This document shows positions 22,463 to 31,958 of a stretch of DNA of 64,000 nt, in pieces. A program made the position numbers and the translations under genes. Origin of the DNA: Leishmania donovani. Lineage: Eukaryota > Euglenozoa > Kinetoplastea > Trypanosomatida > Trypanosomatidae. Each line of letters starts with the position of its first letter. Positions within the stretch are counted from its first letter, which is position 1. Below the pieces are notes generated by a model. It had not been told where the DNA came from. It saw nothing but the letters and a program-made list of their open reading frames with translations, and did no database searches. The stretch covers positions 217,673-281,672 of the forward strand of contig NC_018249.1 in assembly GCF_000227135.1 (NCBI RefSeq), in the 5' to 3' direction.

Positions 22463-25400
22463 TCACTGGTACAGTGGTGATTGCATCCGCGTGCGCGTGC
22501 CTGCAGCAGGAGCGGAGAAGTCGCCCTCGTCATCCACGTCAATCAATGCCCCCGCCGCGCCACCGGCTGGACGAACGGGTACCACTTGGAGAGGCTCCTT
22601 GGCCTCGCAGACACAATCGCAGATGGACTTGATGCTCTTCTTAGGATCCGGCTTCTGCTCCTGCATTGCCCCGCCCATGGCCGCGCTGTCGGGCCGCCCA
22701 TCGTTGCAGTGAGGCACCGCCGTCGCCGCGCGATCAAACTGAGGGCCGAGGTATCGGTTGACGGAGTTCGTGCGGCTGTCGAAGCCCTCGGCGGTGCTAC
22801 AGCGACTATTAGCAGCTGAAGACACAACGCCACCCCTCCGACCTCCCGGTCGAACGTCGGCATCAAAGAGGCACGGCGGGACCGCCGCGGCCGCTGCACC
22901 AGCACTGGCGCCGGCACCAAGAATGCCGCCGGTGTACTGCAGCATCTCGTGATCAACCGGCCCGCAGGCATTCGTGGTGATGGCCGCATCAGATAAGTCC
23001 CACAAGCTGGCGTCTCCAGCCGTCATCGTGTGGGCGCCGCCGCGCCTCTCCGACATCGTCATGGCAGAGATGCAGAGCTCCACGTCACGCCCGTGCGGAT
23101 GGCGGTGCGGCGTGCTGCCGCCGCCGAGGAAGGTGTCCTTGTGGATAGACTGGTCCGTTGGCGTGTGCACAACTACCTTCTCTCCTAGCCCCTCCGCCAT
23201 AGCGGCGCACATGCCAAGTGCTTCGTTGGCAGCAGCGCAAGCCTCCGCAAGCTCAGTGGCCGGGGCGTTCGCGTTCGGATTGGTGGAAAGCGCTGCAGCA
23301 ACGCTTCCGTTCGCAAGCGGCGCTCGTACCTTCGAGGTGCAGACCGGGAACGGAGGAGGAATGGGGAGAAAATGACCAAGAGATACCCCGACGGCGCACG
23401 CGTTCGCGGGTGTGTCGCGGCGTGCGAGGCCGTGGTTCAGCTCGTAGATTCTGCGAATCTCAGGCGGGCATGGGGAAGGGAGTCGGTGAACGCCGCTGCA
23501 CCCGGTGTCGGCCATGCAGGAGCCGCGAATCCAGCTTAAACACAGGTTGCGCGGCACATTCGCGTAAACGCAACTCGTCGCGTTGCGGCACGCGCCGTAC
23601 CAGCGGAGGCACGGGTGCAGCTCAGCGCTGAAGGCACGATCCTCCGGGTAGAGGCAGCACCGCGGCATTGTTGCGTTGGCAGCACCCTTCGCCACCGTCG
23701 GGTCAGAATGCTCGATCTTAGCCACAGAGTCGTCGCCGTCGCCGTCGCCATTCTCGTCGTCCGCCGCCTCCACGGGAAAGATGCAGCGAGCGATGACGTG
23801 GTCGTGCGCCGCTTCAGCGCCGCCGAGGGCCGCCGCACCTGTGACGGGTCGCTTGAGCGCCCCTGACTGCTCGCAAGAACGGTCACCGTCGGGGGTGTCC
23901 ACAGTCTTTGAGGTAAAATCACTGCCCAATCCGCCGTGAAGAGCATAGTGCTGCCCGTTCTTGTTCGCAGCGGCAGCGGCAGCGGCTGCGGCTGCTGTCG
24001 TCGCCGGGGTCGCTGCTGGGCATTCTTTGCAAGCCTCCACAGACCCACCCCCGTGTTCGTGGCGGAAGGCGAAGAAGAACGCCTTGGAGTGGATAAAGCG
24101 TGATGCCTCCGGGTTGCAGCTGGCCAGCTCCAGTAGGATCTGCGCCAGCTCACCTTTGCTGGCGTGAAGCAGCTGCTTCTCCAGAGCCACGCCAGACAGG
24201 CCGCGCGCAATAGCCGAGAAATCTGACGCTCCTCCCGAAGCGCCTTGAGCAGTTGAGGTGACTGCCGGTGCGCTCGTTCGTCCTTGACCTGCTACAGCCG
24301 TCGCCGTTGTCGTTGCACAGGCAGCTTCCGGCACCGACGTCCACATGGGCAGTGGTGTCACTGTCAGGTTTGGAGAAGAGGACAGCAACGGGCCGCGGCG
24401 GGAGCCATAGCCACTAACCCCATCAACGCTGTAGTGCTGGAGGAAAAGATGGTGTTGGTGTGGCACGTGTGCGTACGCAGACGGAGAGCTGGCAGCGGTG
24501 CCCGTTTTGTGGCACCTCCGTCTACTGCTGCCGGGGACTGGGAAAGGCGAGCAACACTGGTCATGGCCATTGGCGTACGCCTGCGAGGACGACGGCGGCG
24601 GTGACGCGTAGATGCCACTCAAGTGCACGCTAACACTCTCCGGCGACGTCAAAGGACAAGCAGAGCTCATCGCAGTACCGTTGGTCGCCGCCACTGACAC
24701 GGCGCCGCGACTCCTTCGCTGCCCAGTACTGCACATGGTTACGCTCTGCGATGTGGACAACCCGCCCGGCGTCCCACACAGCCGCGCTGTGTCAGAAGGC
24801 GATGTCGACCGGGAAAAGGGTTTCGCAGCCACGCATTGGCTAGCGTTGCACTCGCACGGAAAGAGCACCGACTGCTGGTGGGCAAGCACTCGAACCATTG
24901 GACACGGCTGAGGCTGGACGTACGGCAGCGTGCTCCACGGTGGTGTGCAGCCCGCAACAAAGGCGTTGTGAGCGCCTGTGAAGGGTGGCGACTGCAGGGG
25001 CGCGGTGTTCGCCGTTTCAGAAGAAAATGCCGGTGTGGCGCCAGCGCTGACATCGTGGTCGGCAGTCTCTTGATGGTGCGAGTACTGCCCACTGTCACAC
25101 CCACTTTCCGCTGTTGCTCGCAGCTTGCTGAGCAGTTGCGACTCTTGTTGGGAATCATCGGCGTCTGTGATGGGCGTCACGTCCTGCAACGGTAGCAATG
25201 AGCTCTCCTCATCCTGAGCAATGGCACTCGCCGTCGAAGCCGCCGCAAGCGGCGCGTCCGGCGAAGACTGCGGCGTTGGTGCGGCGTCGGTCACGCGCTG
25301 GAAAAAAGGCAATGAGGCGTAGGTGGCTGCGAAGGCGTGGGGTGCTGCCGTGGATGCGAGAGGACTCCCACTGCCGCTGCCGACATTGCCGTTGCTGTTG

Positions 25401-26164
25401 CCATTTTCTTCGCCTCTGTGAGTATGAGGCGGTGCGTGAAACTGCTGCGGGCGCATGTGCGCCGGTGTATGGACGCGAGTGTACCTCCTGTCCATGGTGT
25501 TTGCGGTGGTCTGTGGTGGGTTCACTCCATTTTGCGGCACGGTGGAAACGGTGGAAGCACGAGTCAGACCTGTGGGCGCAGCCGTCCCAAACGGCAGAGG
25601 TGGTGGCGGTGATGCTTGGTTCAGAGGCCGGTCAGAAACCAGTGTGGCTGGAGCGGAAGCGGTGTTACTCGTCGATGCGTGAGAGCCCACTGACGTCGTG
25701 GCTGACGAAACCGATGCGGGTGCTGAGGATGCCGCGCTTACAGCTCGCTGTGAGCCACGTGACAACGGCGGATGCACCGCGACGGCCATAGCGCGCGGAG
25801 GCGCGGCGTCGATGGCAAGCGAGTTGCTGCGGTGCAACTTGTCGCGATGCTGCAGGGAGGTGCTGCTTGCTTCACTCTGTGGCTGTCGTGGAGGCGCGCG
25901 GACGGGGCCGGTGATAGTGCCTGCAGTCTGGCTGCAATCCTTTGGCACAGTTTTGTGCGCGGGCTGCGACGCCAGCTCCCTCGCCGATGGTGCAGAGGCA
26001 GCGCCCTGTGATGTGCTCTTGAGAAGAGCATCGGCCCACCGCCCTGATGGGCCCCTGCTGCTGCTGCTGCCCTCGCCGGCTATGTCGTCAGGCAGGCATG
26101 CATAGGATTTTTGTCGCGCCGGCGCCTCTGTGGAAGAGGATGGACAGAGGGAGCTGCGGCTCAT
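22463..26164 (-). CDS. CCCH zinc-finger protein, divergent (1233 aa)
   Basis: A long, mostly disordered protein rich in Ser, Ala, Pro, Thr and His, with one compact Cys-rich module near residues 850-895. The second unit there is a canonical CX7CX5CX3H finger (C875, C883, C889, H893). The preceding unit has C852, C859 and C865 at CX6CX5C spacing, but the fourth ligand position is Asn869, so it may not bind zinc in the usual way. CCCH fingers of this kind usually bind single-stranded RNA, which suggests a post-transcriptional regulator. Poly-Ala and Gly/Asn-rich stretches flank the module. The frame runs to 26176 through a GTG; the first ATG is at 26162-26164, below a strong splice acceptor at 26428. 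It lies in the same array as two other CCCH genes but is only distantly similar to them. Confidence 0.8.
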   Translation of the reverse strand: MSRSSLCPSSSTEAPARQKSYACLPDDIAGEGSSSSRGPSGRWADALLKSTSQGAASAPSARELASQPAHKTVPKDCSQTAGTITGPVRAPPRQPQSEASSTSLQHRDKLHRSNSLAIDAAPPRAMAVAVHPPLSRGSQRAVSAASSAPASVSSATTSVGSHASTSNTASAPATLVSDRPLNQASPPPPLPFGTAAPTGLTRASTVSTVPQNGVNPPQTTANTMDRRYTRVHTPAHMRPQQFHAPPHTHRGEENGNSNGNVGSGSGSPLASTAAPHAFAATYASLPFFQRVTDAAPTPQSSPDAPLAAASTASAIAQDEESSLLPLQDVTPITDADDSQQESQLLSKLRATAESGCDSGQYSHHQETADHDVSAGATPAFSSETANTAPLQSPPFTGAHNAFVAGCTPPWSTLPYVQPQPCPMVRVLAHQQSVLFPCECNASQCVAAKPFSRSTSPSDTARLCGTPGGLSTSQSVTMCSTGQRRSRGAVSVAATNGTAMSSACPLTSPESVSVHLSGIYASPPPSSSQAYANGHDQCCSPFPVPGSSRRRCHKTGTAASSPSAYAHVPHQHHLFLQHYSVDGVSGYGSRRGPLLSSSPNLTVTPLPMWTSVPEAACATTTATAVAGQGRTSAPAVTSTAQGASGGASDFSAIARGLSGVALEKQLLHASKGELAQILLELASCNPEASRFIHSKAFFFAFRHEHGGGSVEACKECPAATPATTAAAAAAAAAANKNGQHYALHGGLGSDFTSKTVDTPDGDRSCEQSGALKRPVTGAAALGGAEAAHDHVIARCIFPVEAADDENGDGDGDDSVAKIEHSDPTVAKGAANATMPRCCLYPEDRAFSAELHPCLRWYGACRNATSCVYANVPRNLCLSWIRGSCMADTGCSGVHRLPSPCPPEIRRIYELNHGLARRDTPANACAVGVSLGHFLPIPPPFPVCTSKVRAPLANGSVAAALSTNPNANAPATELAEACAAANEALGMCAAMAEGLGEKVVVHTPTDQSIHKDTFLGGGSTPHRHPHGRDVELCISAMTMSERRGGAHTMTAGDASLWDLSDAAITTNACGPVDHEMLQYTGGILGAGASAGAAAAAVPPCLFDADVRPGGRRGGVVSSAANSRCSTAEGFDSRTNSVNRYLGPQFDRAATAVPHCNDGRPDSAAMGGAMQEQKPDPKKSIKSICDCVCEAKEPLQVVPVRPAGGAAGALIDVDDEGDFSAPAAGTRTRMQSPLYQ

Positions 26165-26427
26165 GGGGGTCGGCACGATGTCTGCGGCAGGTGGAAACTA
26201 TCCCTGGAGGTCGCAGAGGGGGCGGCCAGAAGTGCGCTAACACGGGCAGAGATCGAAGCCAGACACCGCCCACTAACCCGACCGCACACGACGGAAAAAT
26301 GAAAGTACGCCACTGTCCGAAATCCGAAGATAGCTCGGACGTTGTGGAAGAGGGGCGTCCCTGGAGCGTAAGAACTGATTCACTGCCTGCGCGCCAAGCA
26401 CCGAAAAAAAAAACTCTTTGAACAGTG

Positions 26428-26429
26428 CT
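26428..26429 (-). promoter_or_regulatory. Predicted spliced-leader acceptor AG for the divergent CCCH gene
   Basis: On the minus strand a T-rich polypyrimidine tract (about 26433-26459, with a run of T) leads into CCCCTGCAG. This is the clearest acceptor in the window and implies a 5' UTR of about 265 bases. Confidence 0.55.
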
Positions 26430-27375
26430 GCAGGGGAAACACGAAAAAAAAAAGAAGGCGGTGGTGACTCTACTGCTCTTGGTAGTCTTAGGTACCTGGT
26501 GCACGGAGATCACACGTCTTGTGATCCGCGTATAAAGCGCGTCTGGAGGCGTGTGTGTATCTTGTGTATGTTTGGTGCAAGACGTCTATGTCTCTATGTG
26601 CGTCTCTGCTTGCGAGTGTCTCTCTGCTTGGAGGAAAGAAAAGTGTGCGTGTGCCAAGTGCCCGCAAACGATGCGCTTCTCTCTTTCTCTAAGCCGGTGC
26701 GGCGATACACAACCGCGAGAAAGATAACGATGGAGGCGGCGACAGACAGACAGAAGGAGGGAGAGAAGGAGGGGAGGGAGGGCGACAGAGTAGAAATAGA
26801 AAGTTGCTCTATCACCGAGTTCTATAACTATATCTTCTTAACGGTGGAGAAGGTGCGGAGGCGTTCTTCTCGCCTCGCTCACTGATTGTTGGGGTCTGCG
26901 TGGATATATGGGTGTTTCTCTCTGTGTGCGTGTGCGAGAAAAGTGGAGGGTGTGTGGGGAGAAGGTATAGCGTTGAGACGTTGTTACGTGCGCCTCTGAA
27001 GGGCTGTATGGACGCTGCCAGACCAGATCTAAAGAGAGGAATCCCCCCTTCCTTTCCTTTCTGGGTTGTGCGTGTGCGTGTGCGTGTGTTGATACGCTCC
27101 CCCTCTCTCAACCTTTTTGGGGGGAGAGGAGGGGGTGTTTCTCTTCGTTTGCAAACGGTTGGACCGGTGGCTCGATGAAAACGATAGGTGCGTGTGCGTT
27201 TGCGTGTGCACGAGAGAGGGGGTGCAAGTGGAGTGACCGGCCAAAAAGGAAGAAGGGGGGTGATGACGCGCAAACGATGGAGCGGTGAAGGATGCGAAAA
27301 GAGGGCACGGCAGCAAAGGCAAAACGAAAGCCGCTCTGTGAATATGGGGGAGGGGGTGCGCACGCGCTTGGCGTA

Positions 27376-27884
27376 TCACCAAAATGAGTGTAGACGGCAG
27401 TCCTCAGCAGAGCAGAGGAAGAAAGGGCGAGGAGGAGAGGGGAGCGGCGAAGGAATGCAAATGATGGCAGCGAAGCCAGTGAAGCGGACCGAGAAAGCGG
27501 AGATGGGACACGCGTAGATACAGCCGCATAAAGCCCTTTGTGCACGAAAAAGAAGGCACAAGAGAGAGCATGCGCGCCATCCAGCAGCACCGACGTCAAA
27601 CCCATTGGCTGCATCCTCGTGATCCCCCGCCTTGCCCCTCACATACCAGAGTGCAGTGCAGCCAACGATGGAACACAGGAGCCCTGCCGCAAGGAGGAGA
27701 GCGACAAGAGGGTAACGGGTGGAGGATACGGCAACGGCAGCACCGTTAGCCTTCGCCGCGGCAAAGAAAAAGCAAAGCGTCCGTTGCCCGTGTACTCGGT
27801 CGCCGCTGCTGCTGCGGCTGCCACGGGCTGAAATCGTCGCGGGGGGGGGGGGCAAAGCGGAAGTGCGTTCCCATCCTCAAACAT
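27376..27884 (-). pseudogene. Possible broken small membrane-protein ORF
   Basis: An ATG at 27882-27884 opens a frame with coding-like third-position GC as far as about 27775. The coding-like signal then shifts to another frame, which encodes a hydrophobic segment (YPLVALLLAAGLLCSIVG) followed by Trp-Tyr, a basic pair and a polar tail. The switch falls at a T-rich run, and a poly-C run lies just upstream. It could be a single-pass small membrane protein with a frameshift, an assembly error, or chance. No family is recognised and the 3' end is unclear. Confidence 0.2.
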
Positions 27885-28628
27885 CACCTCCTCACTCCCT
27901 CCGTTGTGGTGAGGCGAGTGCAGGCTGTGTGTGCGGATGCGTGTGTGTGTGTGAGAGAGCACGTGCGTGCCTCGTGTCGCTTTCTGTGTTCGTCTTTGTT
28001 TATTGGGGGTCCTTTTGGTGTGTTTGTCTGCGGTACGTAGGCAACATCCTGCTTCCTGCTCGAAAGATTCCTCTCCCCGCCTCCTGCCCCCTCTTCGACT
28101 TCCGCCCAGCGTTGCAGCTCTCACGGCACTCGCGCTGCACGATGCGACACGTGCACACACACACACACACACGGAGAGACGGCAATGCGAAAGAGGAACC
28201 GAGCGAGAGAGACGGGCGGGCAGGCTGGAGCACATGCGGTGGCGGCCACCGCACAACACAAGAGCATCACTTCGCCGCCGCTCAACAGACGGGAAAGTAA
28301 AACGAAGCACACACAAAAACAGCCACAGACATCATCACAACCACCACAAACGATGTCGTTTTAGTTATCAGAAGAACATCGGAACATCAGCAAGCAAACA
28401 AACGAAAAGTGCGGCAAGCACACTGGCACGCAAGAAGCTCATCAACACAACAAAAACGACGAGTCAAGGGGAAGCGGCAGACGACCTCGTCGAATGGAAG
28501 AGACGAAGACGGAGGGCAAGTTACCAGAGCAAGACGGAGCTAAAGAAATTTTCAGAGAAAGTGCCAAACATGTGAGCCTCTAAAATCGATACGACTTTCT
28601 TGGCCGAGAGCCCGTCTTCTCCTTCTCC

Positions 28629-29102
28629 CTACTCCTTCCCGTGCTCCTCATGGTAACGCTGCATCGCCATTGTCTTCTGCTGGAGTGCGTCGATGACCTG
28701 ATTTTGCTGCCGCTGCTTCAACACGATCGTCTTCTCTACCTGGTCCATGCTCTCCTTGATTTGCGCCGCGCGAGATAGGAAGTACTTCTTCGCGTGTTCC
28801 ATCGACTGCTCCAGGAAGTAGCCGGTGCCGACGTCCACCAATACCTTGTCGCTCGGCACAACGGTGCCGCGCACAAAGAGCGACGATGTCATGCACACGA
28901 GCACCTCCTGCGCCGCTTCCGTCTTGGCGGCGTTCTCGCAAACGGCATGGTACTGCGCAACCACGTCGTGGTTGTCCTGGTAGCGAGTGCGTCCGTTGTA
29001 GAGGCCGTCGTAAGCCGTCCCAAGACTACGCACATCATTGTCAAGCTGCTCCTTGAGGCCTTCGAGCTGCTCAATGGGTAGCTGATAGACGTTGATACTC
29101 AT
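28629..29102 (-). CDS. PFD5: Prefoldin subunit 5
   Basis: A 157-residue alpha-class prefoldin subunit. Prefoldin is a cytosolic hexamer that captures nascent actin and tubulin and hands them to the TRiC/CCT chaperonin. The sequence has the expected plan: an N-terminal helix (LEGLKEQLDNDVRSLG), a central beta-hairpin region with SSLFVRGTV, VDVGTGYFLEQS (a signature-like stretch) and a C-terminal coiled-coil helix rich in Gln and Lys. Length fits the family. The frame extends upstream, but the extension is Arg/His/Thr-rich and unlike the family. The ATG at 29100-29102, opening MSINVYQLP, aligns with the expected start. Confidence 0.9.
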   Translation of the reverse strand: MSINVYQLPIEQLEGLKEQLDNDVRSLGTAYDGLYNGRTRYQDNHDVVAQYHAVCENAAKTEAAQEVLVCMTSSLFVRGTVVPSDKVLVDVGTGYFLEQSMEHAKKYFLSRAAQIKESMDQVEKTIVLKQRQQNQVIDALQQKTMAMQRYHEEHGKE

Positions 29103-29972
29103 TGGATTGGCTGCAGTTGTATCTGTGTTGCGTGAAGGAAGAGCACGTATGCGTAGCGAGTGAGTACGCGTATTGGAGCACCTATGCACTGGCCTGTGTG
29201 AGTGATCTGTCGTCACGGCAGCTGCCCTCCTCTAATCTCTTCGCGCACGCAAGAAACGGTATGTAACGCGTGCGCCGTGCGGCGTGTTTCGAGGGACCGG
29301 CGGAGTGCGTGCGGCAAAAAATGAGTCGAGAACAGAAAAGGAGAAAGTGAGAGGGACGTCGGCGCGCAGAGCATGGAGCAGCTTTCAAGCACGGGGAGAC
29401 AGGATGCGTTATCGCAAGCCATTCACCACTACGGCGCTGCGCAGCGGCTGAGGGGGGGAAAGAGGAGGTCCTCACAGGGAAGTCGCAGAAGCACAAAAAA
29501 AAACGTTCGACCACCTACGCATCTACTGTCACATGAAAATGGGGTGTTGAGCTTGATTCGCCTGTTCGCGCTTCGCATTTGGGTTATGCTGCGTGTGTCT
29601 AAGTGTGTGTATATGGGGGGGGAGACTTTCTGAGGGTGCCTGGCCATGCTCCGTCGCACAAGCGGCCCTGTACGCGCATGCGCAGACACACACACGCATG
29701 CCTGCACGCACACCGTATATAGCAGAGTCCACGCACGCGGTTCCTTAGTTCCTCAAAGCGCGGGAGAGTCGGCAGTGGGGCAGCGGCTCGAGAACCGGCA
29801 TAAAGTGGCCCGCCTAGGCCGATCAGCAATCCCTCCCTCCACATCCGTTGCCGTCTTTGCGGTGTTTTACTCGCCGTCTCAAGTGTCCTTCGATCACTGC
29901 AACACGTGCACACACGTAGACGAGAGTGTGCCCTTGAAAAGGTGGTTCACCGAGTCACTTCACGGCAGTGTT
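29103..29972. other. Intergenic region upstream of the prefoldin gene
   Basis: About 870 bases with no coding sequence I can support. It should include the 3' UTR of the small gene at 29973-30272 and the prefoldin 5' UTR. I could not choose a single splice acceptor. Confidence 0.5.
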
Positions 29973-30272
29973 CTACGATGGTGCCAAGAAACGCCTGAAG
30001 TCGTCAAAGGGCGGGATCGGCAGCTCCTCCCACGCGACCTCGGCCGACTCGTGGATGCTCAGCGCTGGCGGCGCGTACTCCTGCAGATAGTGCGGTTCCA
30101 TAGCATGCCACTCTTGGTAAGGCAGCCCTGGCACGAGGTCTGGGTATTCGCCGCGCGCATTCGGCACGCTCACACGCCATACGGGATCGCCGGGCACGAG
30201 GTAGAAGAGTACGCACGGCGATGTCGGTTTGTATGGAAGTGTCGCGTGATCCCATAAGCAAGCGCGCAGCAT
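29973..30272 (-). CDS. Small conserved-looking protein of unknown function (99 aa)
   Basis: I do not recognise this protein. It is a compact frame unusually rich in Trp, Tyr, Pro and acidic residues, with stretches such as YPDLVPGLPYQEWHAMEPHY and a C-terminal PIPPFDDFRRFL. This is unlike the simple-sequence frames around it. There is no membrane span. The open frame continues upstream to 30518, but the next upstream start codon is far away and the extension is Cys/Arg/Ser-rich. The ATG at 30270-30272 follows a pyrimidine-rich stretch ending in CTGCAG about 25 bases upstream on the transcript strand, which would be an acceptor giving a very short leader. Small soluble proteins of this type in kinetoplastids are often mitochondrial complex subunits, but nothing here proves that. 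Confidence 0.5.
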   Translation of the reverse strand: MLRACLWDHATLPYKPTSPCVLFYLVPGDPVWRVSVPNARGEYPDLVPGLPYQEWHAMEPHYLQEYAPPALSIHESAEVAWEELPIPPFDDFRRFLAPS

Positions 30273-31958
30273 CGGCTTCGTGACAAGACGCTGCTGCAGC
30301 ACCAAAGGAAGAACTCCGATGAAGAGGGGTGGCCAGACCGCGGAATAGGGAGTGCGAGATACCACGACACCGCGCGCACAACCATTCGCTGTGGCTGATC
30401 CGTGAAGAGAAAGGTATGTGCACACAGCGTGGGGAAGTGGAGTACGGCACTGACCGGAGCAGAGCGAAAGAGTCAGACATGCGCACGCACGCACACCCCG
30501 CGCACCGTGCAGCAACATGAAGGCTGCGGAACGCAGCCCATAACGCTACGGCATCCCATCTCCGCGCAACTACCCTGCTCTTCATTGTATCGTTCACGGC
30601 AAACGTGAAAACGGTGGAGTCGGAGACGGAGGGCGCCTTGAAAGTTTGAAGGCCCCCCTCAGTGAGTCTCGCCACCGCCAAGCACACACAAGCACGCGTC
30701 ATCGCTCCTCTTTAAATCTCTGTTCTTTTTGTCGCTGAGCCAGTCGCCGACTCTGCCGTTGAAACGAAACCAAACTGAGGAATGAAGACGAGGCAGGTCG
30801 AAGCACAAGTCTGCGTACACCTCCCTCCTCAGCCCCATCTCGTCCTCTCTGCACCTTGCCAAGCGTCACCAAACACAGCAGCGTGAAGTATTTCCTTTTT
30901 GGCGTTCTTTTCGTGCTCCTTTGCGTCAGCCGCAGAGCCTCCGAGCACTGCGAAACGGACAACGAGAAAAATGCGGCGCAGGCAACGCCAGCAAAGCCGC
31001 TTCTCCGCAACGCAGTGACGGAAACCGAAAGAATTGGGTCACACGTACATATGAGGGGCTCGCGCAGACTTCCTTCTCTCTCTCGCTCCACCTCTCGCCA
31101 CGCGCTAAATCAGCCGTGCACCCACACCTCGAACCTGAAAGACAACGTGAGAGGGGGATGGCGGCGCCGCGACTGCGAAAAGCAGCAACACCGAGAATCT
31201 GCTACTCACTTTCTTGTGTGCCTTTCTCTCCCACACAGAGCATGGGTCATACCGCCCACCCTATTTCTCGCCCCCCCCTTCCCTGTCAAAGGTCCGATAT
31301 CGCGTGATGCGGCGCTAGACGCGCGCGCCACAGCAGTGCGCCCATTCAGTCATTTGAGCACGGGCCTCTGCCCTAAACTATACCCAGCCCCCGCGTCGCA
31401 GGTCGTCTCATAGCCGCTCACAATCATGCCGATCGCCATGTGGTGCATCCCCTTCGGGGTGGCTCGGGCCTCCCACCAGTAGGCAGTGCGAGGGCCCGGT
31501 ATGGGACGCACTCAAGTCTCGTTGACACTTCGCCCGCCACATCGATGACACAAGCCAGCTCACTGTTGCAGTTAGCTCCGACGCAACACCATCCAGGACC
31601 TGGCCCTGCCACTTCTGATGGTGGCGCGGCATTGGCAAGGATAAAGGAGGGGTCGCCTGGCTTCTCCCCAGAGAAAGTGGAGGGGGTACTGGACCCTGAG
31701 ATGCCACGCGCTGAGAGAGGTGTGTGGGCCCCTCCCCCTCTCCGTCATGAGGGGCCGCAGCAACGAAAGGAAAGCGGAAAAACGTCCTGATGCGTCCCTC
31801 ACGCTCTCTCGGAGAAGAGCCCACGTAGACACTCGCGCATGGACAGACGCCATCGCTCCCCGCACGCAAAACCACGATGACGACAAACATGAGACCGCCT
31901 GCGTTGATCGTATCACCTTTTAGCTAAGAGAACGAGGTGCTGCAGGGCATGTGGCGGA
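30273..31958. other. Intergenic region carrying a SIDER2-like element
   Basis: About 1.7 kb between the membrane-protein gene and the small gene. It contains the SIDER2-like copy at 31415-31753, close behind the membrane-protein stop codon and so probably in its 3' UTR. The rest shows no supportable gene. Confidence 0.6.
31415..31753 (-). mobile_element. SIDER2-like short degenerate retroposon (divergent copy)
   Basis: On the minus strand this begins with CCCCTCATGACGG and runs through GTGGCATCTCAGGGTCCAG, which resembles the 5' signature of ingi/L1Tc-related elements. It continues to GGTGGCTCGGGC-type sequence near 31450-31470 (plus-strand reading). The same order of blocks occurs in the copies at 42573-43743 and 60986-61679 with many substitutions, so this is an older copy. 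It lies in transcript sense about 200 bases after the stop codon of the membrane-protein gene. Leishmania SIDER2 elements in 3' UTRs are known to destabilise mRNA; whether this one does is inference. The 3' boundary is approximate. Confidence 0.7.

Larger units (their letters stand above)
26165..28628. other. Intergenic region between the prefoldin gene and the divergent CCCH gene
   Basis: About 2.5 kb with a G/C homopolymer at 27840-27852, a (CA)n tract near 28153-28171 and long purine-rich plus-strand stretches. One segment (27376-27884) has coding-like character in two frames and is listed separately. Otherwise no gene is supported. Confidence 0.5.

Noticed and set aside
30004..30702. 232-codon minus-strand frame overlapping the small gene at 29973-30272
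   Set aside because: Its C-terminal half is Arg/Ala-rich antiphase translation of the better frame, which has ordered Trp/Tyr/Pro content.
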